DNA of 64,000 nucleotides from an uncultured Lachnospiraceae bacterium (GCA_946558695.1 CAMNTQ010000011.1:1-64000); one strand, 5' to 3'; positions 8,674 to 18,240 are shown, counted from the stretch's first letter. Numbers and translations: made by a program. Notes: generated by a model not told the origin, from the sequence alone.

Positions 8674-10162
8674 TTACCGGCACCTCCTGATATTTTCTAA
8701 GCACAAAATACATTGTTGTTCCTGTCTCTTCCCGGCTCGTAGCCCAGATTTTCCCGCCGTGCTCCTCGACGATCTTCTTCACAATGGAAAGACCTATACC
8801 GCTGCCTCCTTTGGATGAATTACGCGACGCGTCCGACCGGTAAAAGCGGTCGAAAATATTCGGCAGATCCTTTGCCGCGATTCCCTTTCCATTATCCTCC
8901 AGCTCAACCTGTATAAAATCCCCTACATCCTTTACCCGCAGATTAATCTTAGCCTTAGGCTTATCCATATATTTTAACGAATTATTGATAATATTGTGAA
9001 CGACTCTCTTAATCTGCTCCGCATCAGCAATGACCTTGACTCCAGCGTCAACATAATTAAAAAATCCAAATTCTACATTCTTCGATTCCAGCTCTAAAGA
9101 TACATCCTCCGCACAGTCATTAAAATATTCATTTACCGATATAATATTAAAATTATACGGAATCCGGTTCGTATCTATCTTCGAGTAAAACGTCAGCTCA
9201 TTGATCAACGTATCCATCTCATTCGCTTTATTATAAATGGTACGTATATATTTTTCCATCTTCTCGGGCGTATCCGCCACACCGTCCATAATCCCTTCCG
9301 CATAACCCTTGATTGCCGTTACAGGCGTCTTAAGATCATGGGAAATATTGCTGATCAGCTCCTTGTTCTCTTTGTCAAACGCAATCTTTTCTTCCGCATT
9401 GTCCTTAAGCCGTCTGCGCATGTCTTCAAGATCCATGCAGAGCTGCCCCAGCTCATCATCCGCCTCCGGGCAAAGCTCAAAATCAAGATTGCCTTCTTTG
9501 ATATTCTCCGTTGCCGCCTGCATTTTTTTAAGCGGACGCATAATCCCTCTATAGATCCATACGATCAGGAGACATGCACATAGCATCAATACGATTACAA
9601 TGCCGAAAAGCATATCGACAAAAAACTGCTCCACTTCCGGAATCACATTGCTCACATCTGTAACTATAAAAGCGCTTCCTTCCTCACCGTCCGGATACTG
9701 AAAATCAATCTGCTTTACCAGCGACTGCGCATCCCCGCCGAAATAAATACTATTGCCCTGTGTCGTATCAGCCTCCCCATACTTTGGAAGCTGTCCGATC
9801 ACAGATTCCGCTTCATCCGAATCCGCTCCAATGAAAATGATCGTCTCATCTTTCCTGACAAGAAGGTATGTTTTTTTCTCTTTCAGATTCTGATTAAATT
9901 CTTTTAGATAGGTCGCATCGTCCATACGCTGCGGATGCTCCCTCACCATCTTCTCAAGCTCACGGTACGGCTTTTCCGCAAGCCTCGCCAGCACTTCTGT
10001 GGAATTCGACAATGTCTCTACCGTCGTCCCGCTGATCCCATAAGTTCTGTCGATCGCTCCAAGCTGTAGTTTTGCAAATACCAAAACCAACGTCATCGAC
10101 AAAATAATCGGTATAACCGTAATTGCCAAAAATGCAACGATAAGCCGATTTCTTAATTTCAT
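8666..10162 (-). CDS. Two-component sensor histidine kinase (HAMP)
   Basis: Membrane sensor kinase of 498 residues. TM1 about 7-30, extracytoplasmic sensor region about 31-180, TM2 about 183-205, HAMP linker about 206-260, HisKA domain with His275 in ISHDLKTPVTAIKG, and HATPase with IINNSLKYMDK, DNGKGI and GGSGIGLSIVKKI. The ligand is unknown. ATG follows GGAGGACAGTAT. It overlaps the response regulator gene by 8 nt. Confidence 0.94.
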   Translation of the reverse strand: MKLRNRLIVAFLAITVIPIILSMTLVLVFAKLQLGAIDRTYGISGTTVETLSNSTEVLARLAEKPYRELEKMVREHPQRMDDATYLKEFNQNLKEKKTYLLVRKDETIIFIGADSDEAESVIGQLPKYGEADTTQGNSIYFGGDAQSLVKQIDFQYPDGEEGSAFIVTDVSNVIPEVEQFFVDMLFGIVIVLMLCACLLIVWIYRGIMRPLKKMQAATENIKEGNLDFELCPEADDELGQLCMDLEDMRRRLKDNAEEKIAFDKENKELISNISHDLKTPVTAIKGYAEGIMDGVADTPEKMEKYIRTIYNKANEMDTLINELTFYSKIDTNRIPYNFNIISVNEYFNDCAEDVSLELESKNVEFGFFNYVDAGVKVIADAEQIKRVVHNIINNSLKYMDKPKAKINLRVKDVGDFIQVELEDNGKGIAAKDLPNIFDRFYRSDASRNSSKGGSGIGLSIVKKIVEEHGGKIWATSREETGTTMYFVLRKYQEVPVNE

Positions 10163-10216
10163 ATACTGTCCTCCGAATCAAACATGAAACCTCGTCTTAT
10201 ATAAAAGTATAGCATG

Positions 10217-10244
10217 AAAAAAGGCGCTTCACACGAAAGCGCCT
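10217..10244 (-). terminator. Intrinsic terminator of metK
   Basis: On the minus strand a perfect 8-bp stem (AGGCGCTT / AAGCGCCT, loop 7 nt, 10222-10244) is followed by a U-run. It is preceded by an A-rich tract, so it may also work in the other direction. It separates metK from the kinase operon. Confidence 0.85.
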
Positions 10245-10307
10245 ATAAATATTTATAAATTTTTTATAAAGCATTACCATTCATCGCCTAAAAACAGCTC
10301 AAAGTAA

Positions 10308-11495
10308 CTATAAAACAACTTTTAACGCTTCTGCTTTATCTGTCTTCTCCCACGGCAAGTCAATATCTGTACGTCCAAAATGTCCATAGCTTGCAGTCTG
10401 TTTATAAATCGGTCTTCTAAGATCAAGCATCTTGATGATTCCCGCCGGCCTTAAATCAAAATTCTCTCTGATAATCTCCACAAGCTTCTCATCAGAAACC
10501 TTTCCTGTCCCGAAGGTATCTACCATAATGGAAGTCGGGTTCGCAACGCCGATCGCGTAGGAAAGCTGAATCTCACACTTATCGGCCAGTCCTGCCGCTA
10601 CGATATTCTTTGCAACGTAGCGCGCTGCATATGCCGCAGAACGATCGACCTTCGTACAGTCTTTTCCAGAAAATGCGCCGCCGCCGTGACGTGCCATTCC
10701 GCCGTAAGTATCTACGATGATCTTACGTCCTGTAAGTCCGCTGTCCCCATGAGGACCTCCGATCACAAAACGTCCTGTCGGATTAATAAAGAATTTCGTG
10801 TCCTCATCTACCATTCCCTCGGGAATCACTGCATCAAACACATACTTTTTAATATCCTCATGAATCTGCTCCTGTGTAACCTCCGCATCATGCTGTGTAG
10901 AAAGTACAACCGCATCCAGACGTTTCGGATTGCCCTCTTCGTCATATTCAACCGTAACCTGAGTCTTTCCGTCAGGTCTTAAATACTTAAGAGTTCCGTC
11001 TTTGCGAACCTCCGTAAGCCTGATCGCCAGCTTATGTGCCAGTGAAATCGGATACGGCATAAGTTCCGGCGTCTCATTGGACGCATATCCGAACATCATG
11101 CCCTGATCTCCCGCTCCGATCGCCGCGATCTCTTCCTCAGACATCTTGTTTTCCTTTGCCTCCAAAGCCTTGTCGACTCCCATAGCGATATCACTGGACT
11201 GCTCGTCAATAGCAGTGATAACTCCGCAAGTCTCTGCATCAAAACCATATTTCGCACGGGTATAACCGATTTCTTTAATCGTTTCGCGCACGATCTTCTG
11301 AATATCTACATAAGCATTTGTTGTGATCTCACCCATAACAAGCACAAGACCTGTTGTTGCAGCCGTCTCGCATGCAACCCGGCTCATCGGGTCCTGCGCC
11401 ATAAGTGCATCTAGGATCGCATCGGAAATCTGGTCGCACATCTTATCCGGATGCCCCTCTGTCACTGATTCTGAAGTAAATAATCGTTTTTCCAT
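10308..11495 (-). CDS. metK: S-adenosylmethionine synthetase
   Basis: Makes SAM from methionine and ATP. The 395-residue protein starts at the ATG at 11493-11495 behind AAAGGAG; the open frame extends upstream to 11615 only because it reads through the riboswitch leader. Conserved segments seen: [46 protein letters not shown] and [12 protein letters not shown]. The gene sits alone between a SAM-I riboswitch and its own terminator. Confidence 0.97.
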   Translation of the reverse strand: MEKRLFTSESVTEGHPDKMCDQISDAILDALMAQDPMSRVACETAATTGLVLVMGEITTNAYVDIQKIVRETIKEIGYTRAKYGFDAETCGVITAIDEQSSDIAMGVDKALEAKENKMSEEEIAAIGAGDQGMMFGYASNETPELMPYPISLAHKLAIRLTEVRKDGTLKYLRPDGKTQVTVEYDEEGNPKRLDAVVLSTQHDAEVTQEQIHEDIKKYVFDAVIPEGMVDEDTKFFINPTGRFVIGGPHGDSGLTGRKIIVDTYGGMARHGGGAFSGKDCTKVDRSAAYAARYVAKNIVAAGLADKCEIQLSYAIGVANPTSIMVDTFGTGKVSDEKLVEIIRENFDLRPAGIIKMLDLRRPIYKQTASYGHFGRTDIDLPWEKTDKAEALKVVL

Positions 11496-11567
11496 ATTTG
11501 TTTCTCCTTTCCTACCGAAAGAGGTGTTCTTACACCCTCTTAGCATTCTTTCTCTCCGGCGGCCGCC

Positions 11568-11597
11568 AAAAAAACAGCCACGCAAAGCGGACTGTTT
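11568..11597 (-). terminator. Expression-platform terminator of the metK SAM riboswitch
   Basis: On the minus strand the stem ACAGTCCGC / GCGTGGCTGT (one G-U, one bulge, 3-nt loop) is followed by seven U residues. It lies 20 nt after the riboswitch aptamer and 70 nt before the metK start. This is the arrangement for transcription stop when SAM is bound. Confidence 0.85.
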
Positions 11598-11616
11598 TAT
11601 ATTCTGATAAACCAAT

Positions 11617-11718
11617 CCTCTTATTGTTCGATCACTCGCTCAGGTTGGCACCTTCCCGCACTTAGGGGTTGCCGCAGCTTCACAGATCCTTTGTATCTCC
11701 ACTGCTCTGAATAAGAGA
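11617..11718 (-). promoter_or_regulatory. SAM-I (S-box) riboswitch controlling metK
   Basis: The minus strand carries the S-box core: CTTATTCAGAGCAGTGGAGA, then GGATCTGTGAAGCTGCGGCAACC-type core in pieces (TGAAGC, CGGCAACC), AAGGTGCCAACCTG, and the closing AATAAG. The P1 stem is AATAAGAG (11710-11717) with CTCTTATT (11618-11625). A terminator follows. High SAM should therefore stop metK transcription. Confidence 0.96.
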
Positions 11719-11751
11719 AAGTTTGCAGTATTAAATTTGTTTACAAATAGA

Positions 11752-11780
11752 ACTTTACTCGCTTTTCGCAGGAATGTCAA
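11752..11780 (-). promoter_or_regulatory. Promoter of metK leader
   Basis: Minus strand TTGACA (11775-11780), 17-nt spacer, TAAAGT (11752-11757). Transcription would begin about 25-30 nt before the riboswitch P1 stem. Confidence 0.8.
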
Positions 11781-11783
11781 TAT

Positions 11784-11972
11784 TTAATTCATATATTTCC
11801 TGCTTTCCCAATCAAAACCTTCTTCCCACAGAATGCAAAACCATATTCTATCTGTTAAGCTGGCTGATACAATCTGTTCATTAAGCTCTTCTTGTACTGA
11901 AATCCCCTCTGTATCTGAATTATAACCCATCCCAAAATGTTTGTATACTTTTATCTTTCCATGAATCAACAT
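11784..11972 (-). CDS. Small ORF of unknown status (possible gene remnant)
   Basis: A 62-codon frame between the bceB stop and the metK promoter. The later ATG at 11928-11930 would give 48 residues. No clear ribosome binding site and no family resemblance that I recognise. The peptide (for example DRIWFCILWEEGFDWESRKY) reads like real protein, so it may be a leftover of a decayed gene. The gene-free stretch 11496-11991 otherwise holds only the metK promoter, riboswitch and terminator. Confidence 0.2.
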   Translation of the reverse strand: MLIHGKIKVYKHFGMGYNSDTEGISVQEELNEQIVSASLTDRIWFCILWEEGFDWESRKYMN

Positions 11973-11991
11973 AGTCTATCTATATATTTAT

Positions 11992-13986
11992 CTACCCCAC
12001 AATACGATAATACTCTCTTGCCGTCACCCCAAACACCGCCGCATAAAACACCGCGAACACCGCCGCCGTCACTACCGTACACACAAAAAACAAAGACACA
12101 TTTACCATATTCAGCACTGCCAAAAGCTTTGTGATAACCTTAAATGCCACTGCGATATGAACGACTGCCGCCAGAAGCGGGAGAAAGAATACCATCAGCA
12201 CCTGACTTCTTATTGACTGCCGTACTTCCTTTTTACTCATACCCACTTTCTGCATGATCTGGTACCGCTCTCTGTCATCATAGCCTTCCGATATCTGCTT
12301 ATAATAGATGATCAAAACCGTTGCCATCAAGAACATAAACCCAAGATAAAGTCCGATAAAGAATAATCCTCCATATACAGCGTAGAACTCCTCCTGTTCT
12401 ATCTCCCGCCCGTCGCTGTAGCTTTCAGGAATCTCATCGCTTATACGCTTTTTAATTGCCTCCGCCGTCTTCATGCGGTCTTTTCTCGCGCCTTTCAGAT
12501 CAAAGCACACCCTATACTGCACCTTCATCTCATCTAGCTGGGGATTTTCTTCTTTCAATCTTTCATAGGCCAGATTCAGATATTTTTGAATTTGTTCCTC
12601 ATCCTTCATAATAATATAATATCCGCCTACGACTCTTGAAGAATTCTTTTTCTCCAGAGAAAATGCAGGAAGTTCTTTTGCCACATGATAACAATCCCCC
12701 TCTATCTTCACTGTATTCCCCATTTTTTCCGCGTCTGCATCCGGATTGTACAAAAGAATTTTCCCTTCGTCCAAAGATATGTTCTGCTTCTCCAATGCAT
12801 TATAATCTGCCAGCGGAATCATCTTTAGTTCATAGATATTTTCATTTCCACTGTACACATCCTCATCCACTGCAATCTTGAACGAATCTTCTGTCCTGAC
12901 TGCTGCCACTCCTCCATAATGATATTCTATTCTTTCCTTTTCTGAAACTCCTGCCCGGCGTACTTCCTCTTCAATAATATTTCTGATTCTTTTCTCCTGC
13001 CCGGCATCCGGATTATAAGCAGTCACTTCAAACTCTCTGGGGTATCTAGTCTCAAGGATATCTCCCATCCCCATATACATACATATCGTAGTGGAGATCA
13101 TTACAAGCACCATCGTACTCAAAATACAAATATTGGAAAGTCCCACGGCATTCTGCTTCATGCGGTAAATCATACCTGATACCGCTGTAAAGTTTCTGGA
13201 TTTATAATAAAAACTCTTCTTCTTTTTCAATATCTTCAAAAGCGCAATACTTCCCGCCGCAAACAGAGCATAGGTGCCAAGAATCACACATACGACCGCC
13301 ACAAAAAACAACTGGATGGCTTTCAGCGGAGACTCCGTAGTCAGCGCCACATAATAGCCATATCCTACCAAAAGCACTCCTGCTGCCGCAAGAATCCACT
13401 TTGTCTTAGGCTCCTTTTCGCCTTCATTTCCGCCCCGTAAAAGCGCAGCCGGATTAGCCAGTTTGATCTGCCAAAGATTATAAAGCAATGTCAGGCCAAA
13501 TATAACGCCGAACAATATAAGCGTACGGACAATCGACACACCGGAAATCTTGAAATCCATATTTACATCGTAGTGCAGAATCTTTAAAAGCACCAGCCAC
13601 ATCAGTTTACTAAAGAGGATTCCCCCGGCAATTCCGGCGCTGATGCTTACAAATGCCGTCACGATAGTTTCCACAAAAAGCATTTTCGCAATATGGGTCT
13701 TTCCCATCCCGAGGATATTATACATGCCCACTTCCTTTTTTCTGCGCTTTATAAGAAAACTGTTGGTATAGAACAGAAAAATAACAGAAAACACCACGAC
13801 TACAGAAGCCGCATAGGAAAGTACCAGCTTTACACTATCCACCTTTACACTTTCATTTCTGGACAGGGCGTCTATGATGTAGTACATCATGACAGTAAGT
13901 ACTGCCGTCAAGATATAAGGGACATACGTTTTCCGGTTGTTTTTAAGGTTGGTAACTGCAAGTCTTGTATAGATCGATCTATTCAC
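11992..13986 (-). CDS. BceB-type ABC transporter permease
   Basis: Permease half of a peptide-antibiotic sensing and resistance transporter. The 664-residue protein starts at the GTG at 13984-13986, 8 nt behind AGGAGG. It has the BceB plan of ten membrane segments with one large extracytoplasmic domain of roughly 200-230 residues in the middle (about 300-520) and FtsX-like domains (for example RRKKEVGMYNILGMGKTHI and YQIMQKVGMSKKEVRQSIR). Its start overlaps the end of the ATPase gene by 8 nt. With the BceS-like kinase it should form a complex sensing flux of a cell-wall-active peptide; the actual peptide is not known. Confidence 0.93.
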   Translation of the reverse strand: MNRSIYTRLAVTNLKNNRKTYVPYILTAVLTVMMYYIIDALSRNESVKVDSVKLVLSYAASVVVVFSVIFLFYTNSFLIKRRKKEVGMYNILGMGKTHIAKMLFVETIVTAFVSISAGIAGGILFSKLMWLVLLKILHYDVNMDFKISGVSIVRTLILFGVIFGLTLLYNLWQIKLANPAALLRGGNEGEKEPKTKWILAAAGVLLVGYGYYVALTTESPLKAIQLFFVAVVCVILGTYALFAAGSIALLKILKKKKSFYYKSRNFTAVSGMIYRMKQNAVGLSNICILSTMVLVMISTTICMYMGMGDILETRYPREFEVTAYNPDAGQEKRIRNIIEEEVRRAGVSEKERIEYHYGGVAAVRTEDSFKIAVDEDVYSGNENIYELKMIPLADYNALEKQNISLDEGKILLYNPDADAEKMGNTVKIEGDCYHVAKELPAFSLEKKNSSRVVGGYYIIMKDEEQIQKYLNLAYERLKEENPQLDEMKVQYRVCFDLKGARKDRMKTAEAIKKRISDEIPESYSDGREIEQEEFYAVYGGLFFIGLYLGFMFLMATVLIIYYKQISEGYDDRERYQIMQKVGMSKKEVRQSIRSQVLMVFFLPLLAAVVHIAVAFKVITKLLAVLNMVNVSLFFVCTVVTAAVFAVFYAAVFGVTAREYYRIVG

Positions 13987-14746
13987 CCTTAACACCTCCT
14001 GTTGTCAGCACCGTCAGCGTATCGGCAATCTTCTGGTACATCTGTTCATTGGAAAGATTCCCTCTGTATAATTGGTGAAACACTTCTCCGTCCTTGATGA
14101 ACAGTATCCTGTCTGCGTTGCTGGCCGCCTTTACGCTGTGTGTAACCATAAGTATGGTCTGCCCGTCCTCGTTAATTTTTGTGAAATGCTTCATAAGCTC
14201 ATCCGCCGCTTTGGAATCGAGCGCTCCGGTCGGCTCATCCGCCAGAATCAGCTGAGGCTTCGTAATCAGCGCTCTCGCAACTGCCGCCCTCTGCTTTTGT
14301 CCGCCCGACACTTCGTACGGATATTTTTCCAAAAGTTCTTCAATTCCAAGCACTTTTGCAATAGGCAAAAGCCTCTTTTCCATCTCATCATATTTCCTTC
14401 CAGACAATACCAGCGGAAGGAAGATATTGTCCTTAAGAGAAAACGTATCCAAAAGATTAAAGTCCTGAAACACGAATCCTAGATTCTGCCTCCTGAAAGC
14501 CGCAAGTTCCCGCTCCTTTACCTGACTTAAATCCCTGCCCTTGAGAAATACCTTACCGCTGCTGGGCTTATCAAGCGCCGCTAATATATTTAAAAGTGTT
14601 GTCTTTCCGGACCCGGATTCTCCCATGATCGCTACATACTCCCTTGGCTCCACTGAAAAATTCACATCTCTTAACGCCTCCACCTGATTGCCTCCAAATC
14701 TGGCCGTGTATATCTTTCTAACATTTTTCACATCTAACAGTGCCAT
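13979..14746 (-). CDS. BceA-type ABC transporter ATPase
   Basis: ATP-binding subunit, 255 residues: Walker A GESGSGKTT, Q-loop FVFQDFNLLD, signature VSGGQKQR, Walker B LILADEPTGALD and switch histidine in MVTHS. This is the MacB/LolD-like class that pairs with BceB permeases. It is separated from the upstream kinase gene by 233 nt containing a promoter and a BceR-like operator, so the transporter can be induced on its own. Confidence 0.94.
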   Translation of the reverse strand: MALLDVKNVRKIYTARFGGNQVEALRDVNFSVEPREYVAIMGESGSGKTTLLNILAALDKPSSGKVFLKGRDLSQVKERELAAFRRQNLGFVFQDFNLLDTFSLKDNIFLPLVLSGRKYDEMEKRLLPIAKVLGIEELLEKYPYEVSGGQKQRAAVARALITKPQLILADEPTGALDSKAADELMKHFTKINEDGQTILMVTHSVKAASNADRILFIKDGEVFHQLYRGNLSNEQMYQKIADTLTVLTTGGVKGE

Positions 14747-14777
14747 ATATCTTACCTTCCTTCTTGTATTTTCCTAT

Positions 14778-14806
14778 ATTATAAAAAAAGAGAAAATGCA
14801 TATCCA
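14778..14806 (-). promoter_or_regulatory. Promoter of bceAB
   Basis: Minus strand TGGATA (14801-14806), 17-nt spacer and perfect TATAAT (14778-14783), with a poly-T stretch before the -10. It lies 31-36 nt before the bceA start. Confidence 0.7.
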
Positions 14807-14836
14807 TTGATTTAGATTACATTTCCCCTCTCTAAA

Positions 14837-14852
14837 CTTACGATTTTGTAAG
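14837..14852 (-). promoter_or_regulatory. Candidate BceR operator
   Basis: Inverted repeat CTTAC-6 nt-GTAAG. Read as TTACA-AAAT-CGTAA it differs at one position from the TNACA-N4-TGTAA site known for BceR-like regulators of Bacillus. Its place, about 31 nt upstream of the -35 of bceAB, fits an activator site. Confidence 0.6.
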
Positions 14853-14979
14853 ATTGCTACTCTGTCTTCATCTTATATCCGTTTAAGCAATCATAAAGGA
14901 ACTGCTTTAGCCTGCTTTAGCCTGCTTTCTTCTGCGTCATTCTCATAATATGCTGCAAGATTTCTTTTCAAACATATCC

Positions 14980-16068
14980 TCATTCCTTCCGCCCAAGCCG
15001 GATATGCGCCTTCGTTCCTTTCCCAACCTCTGATTCCAGCCATATCCCGTGCCGCAGCTTGTCCATGATCGTCTTGCACAGATACAGACCGATTCCCGTT
15101 GACTTCCGGTTCTCTCTCCCGTTATATCCGGTAAACCCTTTTTCAAAAACCCGCGGCAGATCCTCGGCCCATATACCTATACCCGTATCCTCTATCACCA
15201 GACATTCCTCCTCCAATATTTTCTGAGTATAAATGGAAATGCTGCCCTCCCTTGTATATTTAAGAGCATTGGACAATAACTGCTCTATTACGAACGCCAG
15301 CCATTTTTCATCCGTAAGCACCGTTTCTCCTACTGGTTCATAGTTAAGCTTTATCTTCTTTAAAATAAATATCTGAGAATATTTCTTCACTGCCCGGCGG
15401 ATAATATCATCCAACTCATATGTCCCGAACACAAAATCCGCAGTCATGTCCGCAGTCCGAAGATAGGTTAGCACCATCTCCACATATTGCTCAATTTTAA
15501 AAACTTCAGATTTCATTTCTCTGACAAATGCAAAGCTTCTATCCTTCTGCGGCTGTGTACAAGTATCTGCGGCTGCTTCAGAGCCGCAAAACTGACTAGC
15601 TTGATCCGACAAGGCATATGACTGAAGAAGTATCTTCAAAGCCGCGATCGGAGTCTTAATCTGATGCGCCCACATTCCATAATACTCCGCTGTCTCCTTC
15701 CGAAATTCTCTGTCGCCAGTCTCTAACTTCACTTTATCGTAATATATCGTTTTCAGAATCCTCTGGTAATCCTTCTCGATTACAGAAGATGTCTTCGGCA
15801 GGGTATAAAGCTCCGCCGAAGCCTTTTTTTCTACCTCAAGCAAATCCTCATGCCGCCTTTTATATCCGAAAAATCTCACTGTCTCCCAACCGAGAAACCA
15901 TACGGAAGACAGTAGGAACGCATATTTAACCGCGTCCGTACGGATATTGTACAAATAAAAGATTGCCGGAAATATGAACATTATTCCTATATACATGATA
16001 AATTGGAAGATATTCTCTCTCAAAAAACTGTCCAGAATATTTACTTCTCTGCTCACTGCCCTGTTCAT
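14980..16068 (-). CDS. BceS-type intramembrane-sensing histidine kinase
   Basis: Sensor kinase of 362 residues. Two membrane segments at about 19-37 and 44-62 with almost no loop between them, the mark of kinases that sense through a BceB partner. His135 is in MWAHQIKTPIAALK; the ATPase region has LLSNALKYT, IEDTGIGI and KSTGIGLYL. Its ATG overlaps the TGA of the regulator gene (ATGA). Just past the stop, 14904-14929 holds a short tandem repeat of GCTTTAGCCT without an obvious role. Confidence 0.93.
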   Translation of the reverse strand: MNRAVSREVNILDSFLRENIFQFIMYIGIMFIFPAIFYLYNIRTDAVKYAFLLSSVWFLGWETVRFFGYKRRHEDLLEVEKKASAELYTLPKTSSVIEKDYQRILKTIYYDKVKLETGDREFRKETAEYYGMWAHQIKTPIAALKILLQSYALSDQASQFCGSEAAADTCTQPQKDRSFAFVREMKSEVFKIEQYVEMVLTYLRTADMTADFVFGTYELDDIIRRAVKKYSQIFILKKIKLNYEPVGETVLTDEKWLAFVIEQLLSNALKYTREGSISIYTQKILEEECLVIEDTGIGIWAEDLPRVFEKGFTGYNGRENRKSTGIGLYLCKTIMDKLRHGIWLESEVGKGTKAHIRLGRKE

Positions 16069-16736
16069 TCTATGAAATATCCTATCCCTTTCTTCGTTTT
16101 TATTACATCTGCGATTCCCAGAGAATCCAATTTTCTCCGAAGCCTTGTCACATTTACCGTAAGCGTATTGTCATCAATAAATTCATCGCTCTCCCATAGT
16201 TTTTCAATGATCTCATCTCTTGAAACAATCCGCCCGGCATTTTCCATCAAAAGCTTAAGAACCCGGAATTCGTTTTTTGTAAGCTCCTTTTCTTTTCCTT
16301 TATAATTCACGGCTGCCGTATCCAGCTTTAAAACTATCCCTCCGCACTCGATCACTTCCACCGCCCCATGGAAGGAATAGGCCCACCTAAGCACCGCCTG
16401 CACCTTAGCCGTCACCACGTTTAAATCAAAGGGCTTTTCAATAAACTCATCGCCCCCCATATTCATAGCCATCACAATATTCATATTATCATTTGCAGAG
16501 GACAAAAAGACAATCGGTACCTTCGATATCTTCCTTATCTCCTGACACCAGTAAAATCCGTTAAAAAGCGGCAGCATAATATCAAGAATCACAAGCTGCG
16601 GATCAAATTTTATAAACTCTTCGATAATATTCTTAAAATCAGCCGCATATCTCACTTCATAATCCCATTTCCTAAGATGATCTGTAAGCGCCTTCGCTAT
16701 CGTCATATCATCCTCAACAATAAAAATCCTGTACAT
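16065..16736 (-). CDS. BceR-type response regulator
   Basis: OmpR-family regulator of 223 residues: receiver with Asp52 (VILDIMLPLFNG), Lys in IEKPF, and winged helix from about 125 (LTKNEFRVLKLLMENAG ... TVNVTRLRRKLDSLG). First gene of the bceRS-AB block; start ATG is 15 nt after GAGGAG. Expected to activate bceAB through the dyad at 14837-14852. Confidence 0.93.
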   Translation of the reverse strand: MYRIFIVEDDMTIAKALTDHLRKWDYEVRYAADFKNIIEEFIKFDPQLVILDIMLPLFNGFYWCQEIRKISKVPIVFLSSANDNMNIVMAMNMGGDEFIEKPFDLNVVTAKVQAVLRWAYSFHGAVEVIECGGIVLKLDTAAVNYKGKEKELTKNEFRVLKLLMENAGRIVSRDEIIEKLWESDEFIDDNTLTVNVTRLRRKLDSLGIADVIKTKKGIGYFIE

Positions 16737-16737
16737 C

Positions 16738-16791
16738 GTTATCTGCTCCTCTCACAGATAACAGTATACAGGATTTTCATTATTTTTTAAA
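16738..16791 (-). promoter_or_regulatory. bceR promoter with hairpin enclosing the ribosome binding site
   Basis: Minus strand TTTAAA (16786-16791), 17 nt, TATACT (16763-16768). Immediately downstream is a perfect 8-bp inverted repeat GTTATCTG / CAGATAAC (16738-16762) whose 9-nt loop is exactly the GAGAGGAG ribosome binding region of bceR. The leader would be very short. It may be an operator or a translational control element. Confidence 0.45.
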
Positions 16792-16799
16792 GCCGCTGA

Positions 16800-18092
16800 T
16801 CAGCTTACTTTTAACATGAACTTCTGAATCTGCCTCTCCGTCTCAACCTTCTCCATCACAGCGCCGATACCGCGCAGCTTCTCATCAAATCTCTCGTACC
16901 CCCGTTGGATATATACAATGTCGTCTACGATCGTAATTCCATCCGCTGCAAGCCCTGCAATACACAGCGCAGCTCCGGCACGAAGATCCGGCGCGCTCAC
17001 CCGCGCTCCTGAAAATTCTTTCACACCCTCAATCGTTGCAGAATTCCCTTCAATCTTCACACTGCCGCCCATCCGCGCAAGCTCATCCAAATATTTGAAA
17101 CGATTTTCAAAAATACTCTCCGTAATCGTACTTGTCCCTTTGCACAAAGCCAGCGTCACACCAATCTGAGGCTGCATATCTGTGGGAAATCCGGGGTAAG
17201 GAAGCGTCTTTACGTGCGTACTCCTAAGACCGCCCTTGGATACCACGCGCACTGCATCGTCAAACTCTTCAACCTCACATCCAATCTCCAAAAGCTTTGC
17301 AATCGTTGCTTCCAGATGCTTCGGGATAACATTAAGAACCGTCACATCTCCTCTGGTCGCAGCAGCTGCAAACATAAATGTCCCAGCCTCTATCTGGTCA
17401 GGAATCACCGAATAATCTGTTCCGTGAAGACTCCTTACACCGCGGATCTTAATCACGTCTGTGCCGGCTCCCCTGATATTAGCGCCCATACTGTTCAGGA
17501 AATTGGCCACATCCACAACATGCGGCTCTTTTGCCACATTCTCCATAATCGTAAGTCCGTCCGCCATCGTAGCCGCCATCATCACATTGATCGTAGCGCC
17601 GACACTGACAACATCAAAATAAATATGCTTTCCGACAAGCCGGTCAGCTTCTGCAATAATCTTTCCATGCTCAATATCCACATCGGCACCAAGCGCACGA
17701 AAACCCTTCAAATGCTGATCGATCGGTCTGCTCCCGATATTACAGCCTCCCGGAAGAGCGACCTCTGCGCGCTTATACTTTCCAAGCAACGCGCCAAGCA
17801 GATAATAAGATGCCCGAATCTTTTTTATATAATCATATTCTATACTGAAATTCTTAATCCCTCTTCCATTAATCGTAACCGTATGGCGGTCAACCCGATG
17901 CACATTCGCACCAATTCCTTCAATTGCGCTCAAAAGGACATTAATATCATTCACATCTGGAAGATTATCAATGCGCACCGTATCATCCGTCATGATACCT
18001 GCCGCCAAAATTGCAAGCGCCGCATTCTTAGCTCCGCCAATCTCAACTTCTCCTACTAATGGGTGTCCGCCTTTTATAATATACTGCTCCAT
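16800..18092 (-). CDS. murA: UDP-N-acetylglucosamine 1-carboxyvinyltransferase
   Basis: First committed step of peptidoglycan synthesis: transfers enolpyruvate from PEP to UDP-GlcNAc. The 430-residue protein starts at the ATG at 18090-18092 behind GAGGTG; the open frame extends 6 codons further without support. Catalytic Cys117 is present in LPGGCNIGSRP, so the enzyme should be fosfomycin sensitive. Also seen: GGAKNAALAILAA near the start and the GFPTDMQPQ segment. Gram-positive bacteria often have two copies; which one this is cannot be decided here. Confidence 0.96.
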   Translation of the reverse strand: MEQYIIKGGHPLVGEVEIGGAKNAALAILAAGIMTDDTVRIDNLPDVNDINVLLSAIEGIGANVHRVDRHTVTINGRGIKNFSIEYDYIKKIRASYYLLGALLGKYKRAEVALPGGCNIGSRPIDQHLKGFRALGADVDIEHGKIIAEADRLVGKHIYFDVVSVGATINVMMAATMADGLTIMENVAKEPHVVDVANFLNSMGANIRGAGTDVIKIRGVRSLHGTDYSVIPDQIEAGTFMFAAAATRGDVTVLNVIPKHLEATIAKLLEIGCEVEEFDDAVRVVSKGGLRSTHVKTLPYPGFPTDMQPQIGVTLALCKGTSTITESIFENRFKYLDELARMGGSVKIEGNSATIEGVKEFSGARVSAPDLRAGAALCIAGLAADGITIVDDIVYIQRGYERFDEKLRGIGAVMEKVETERQIQKFMLKVS

Positions 18093-18210
18093 ACATGCAC
18101 CTCGACACAAACTTATTCTATATCAGATTCTATATCAGACCATCTCATCTTACTCTGTAAGATATGTAAATTACTATATTCATACTTGATTATTATAGCA
18201 CAAAATTTCG

Positions 18211-18234
18211 AATTGTAAAATCTTTTTTACAATT
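18211..18234. repeat. Perfect 10-bp inverted repeat between aroK-like gene and murA
   Basis: AATTGTAAAA-TCTT-TTTTACAATT. It lies just past the stop of the kinase-like gene and, on the minus strand, its second arm overlaps the likely murA -35 (TTTACA, 16 nt before a TATAAT at 18192-18197). It may be a U-poor terminator of the upstream gene or an operator for murA. Confidence 0.5.
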
Positions 18235-18240
18235 GCGTAA

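Noticed and set aside
11496..11615. N-terminal extension of MetK
   Set aside because: It would run through the riboswitch terminator; the internal ATG is preceded by AAAGGAG.
17214..18059. 281-codon plus-strand frame opposite murA
   Set aside because: It lies fully inside murA on the other strand, with no ribosome binding site and a composition (many His, Arg, Asn, Ile) typical of antisense frames.
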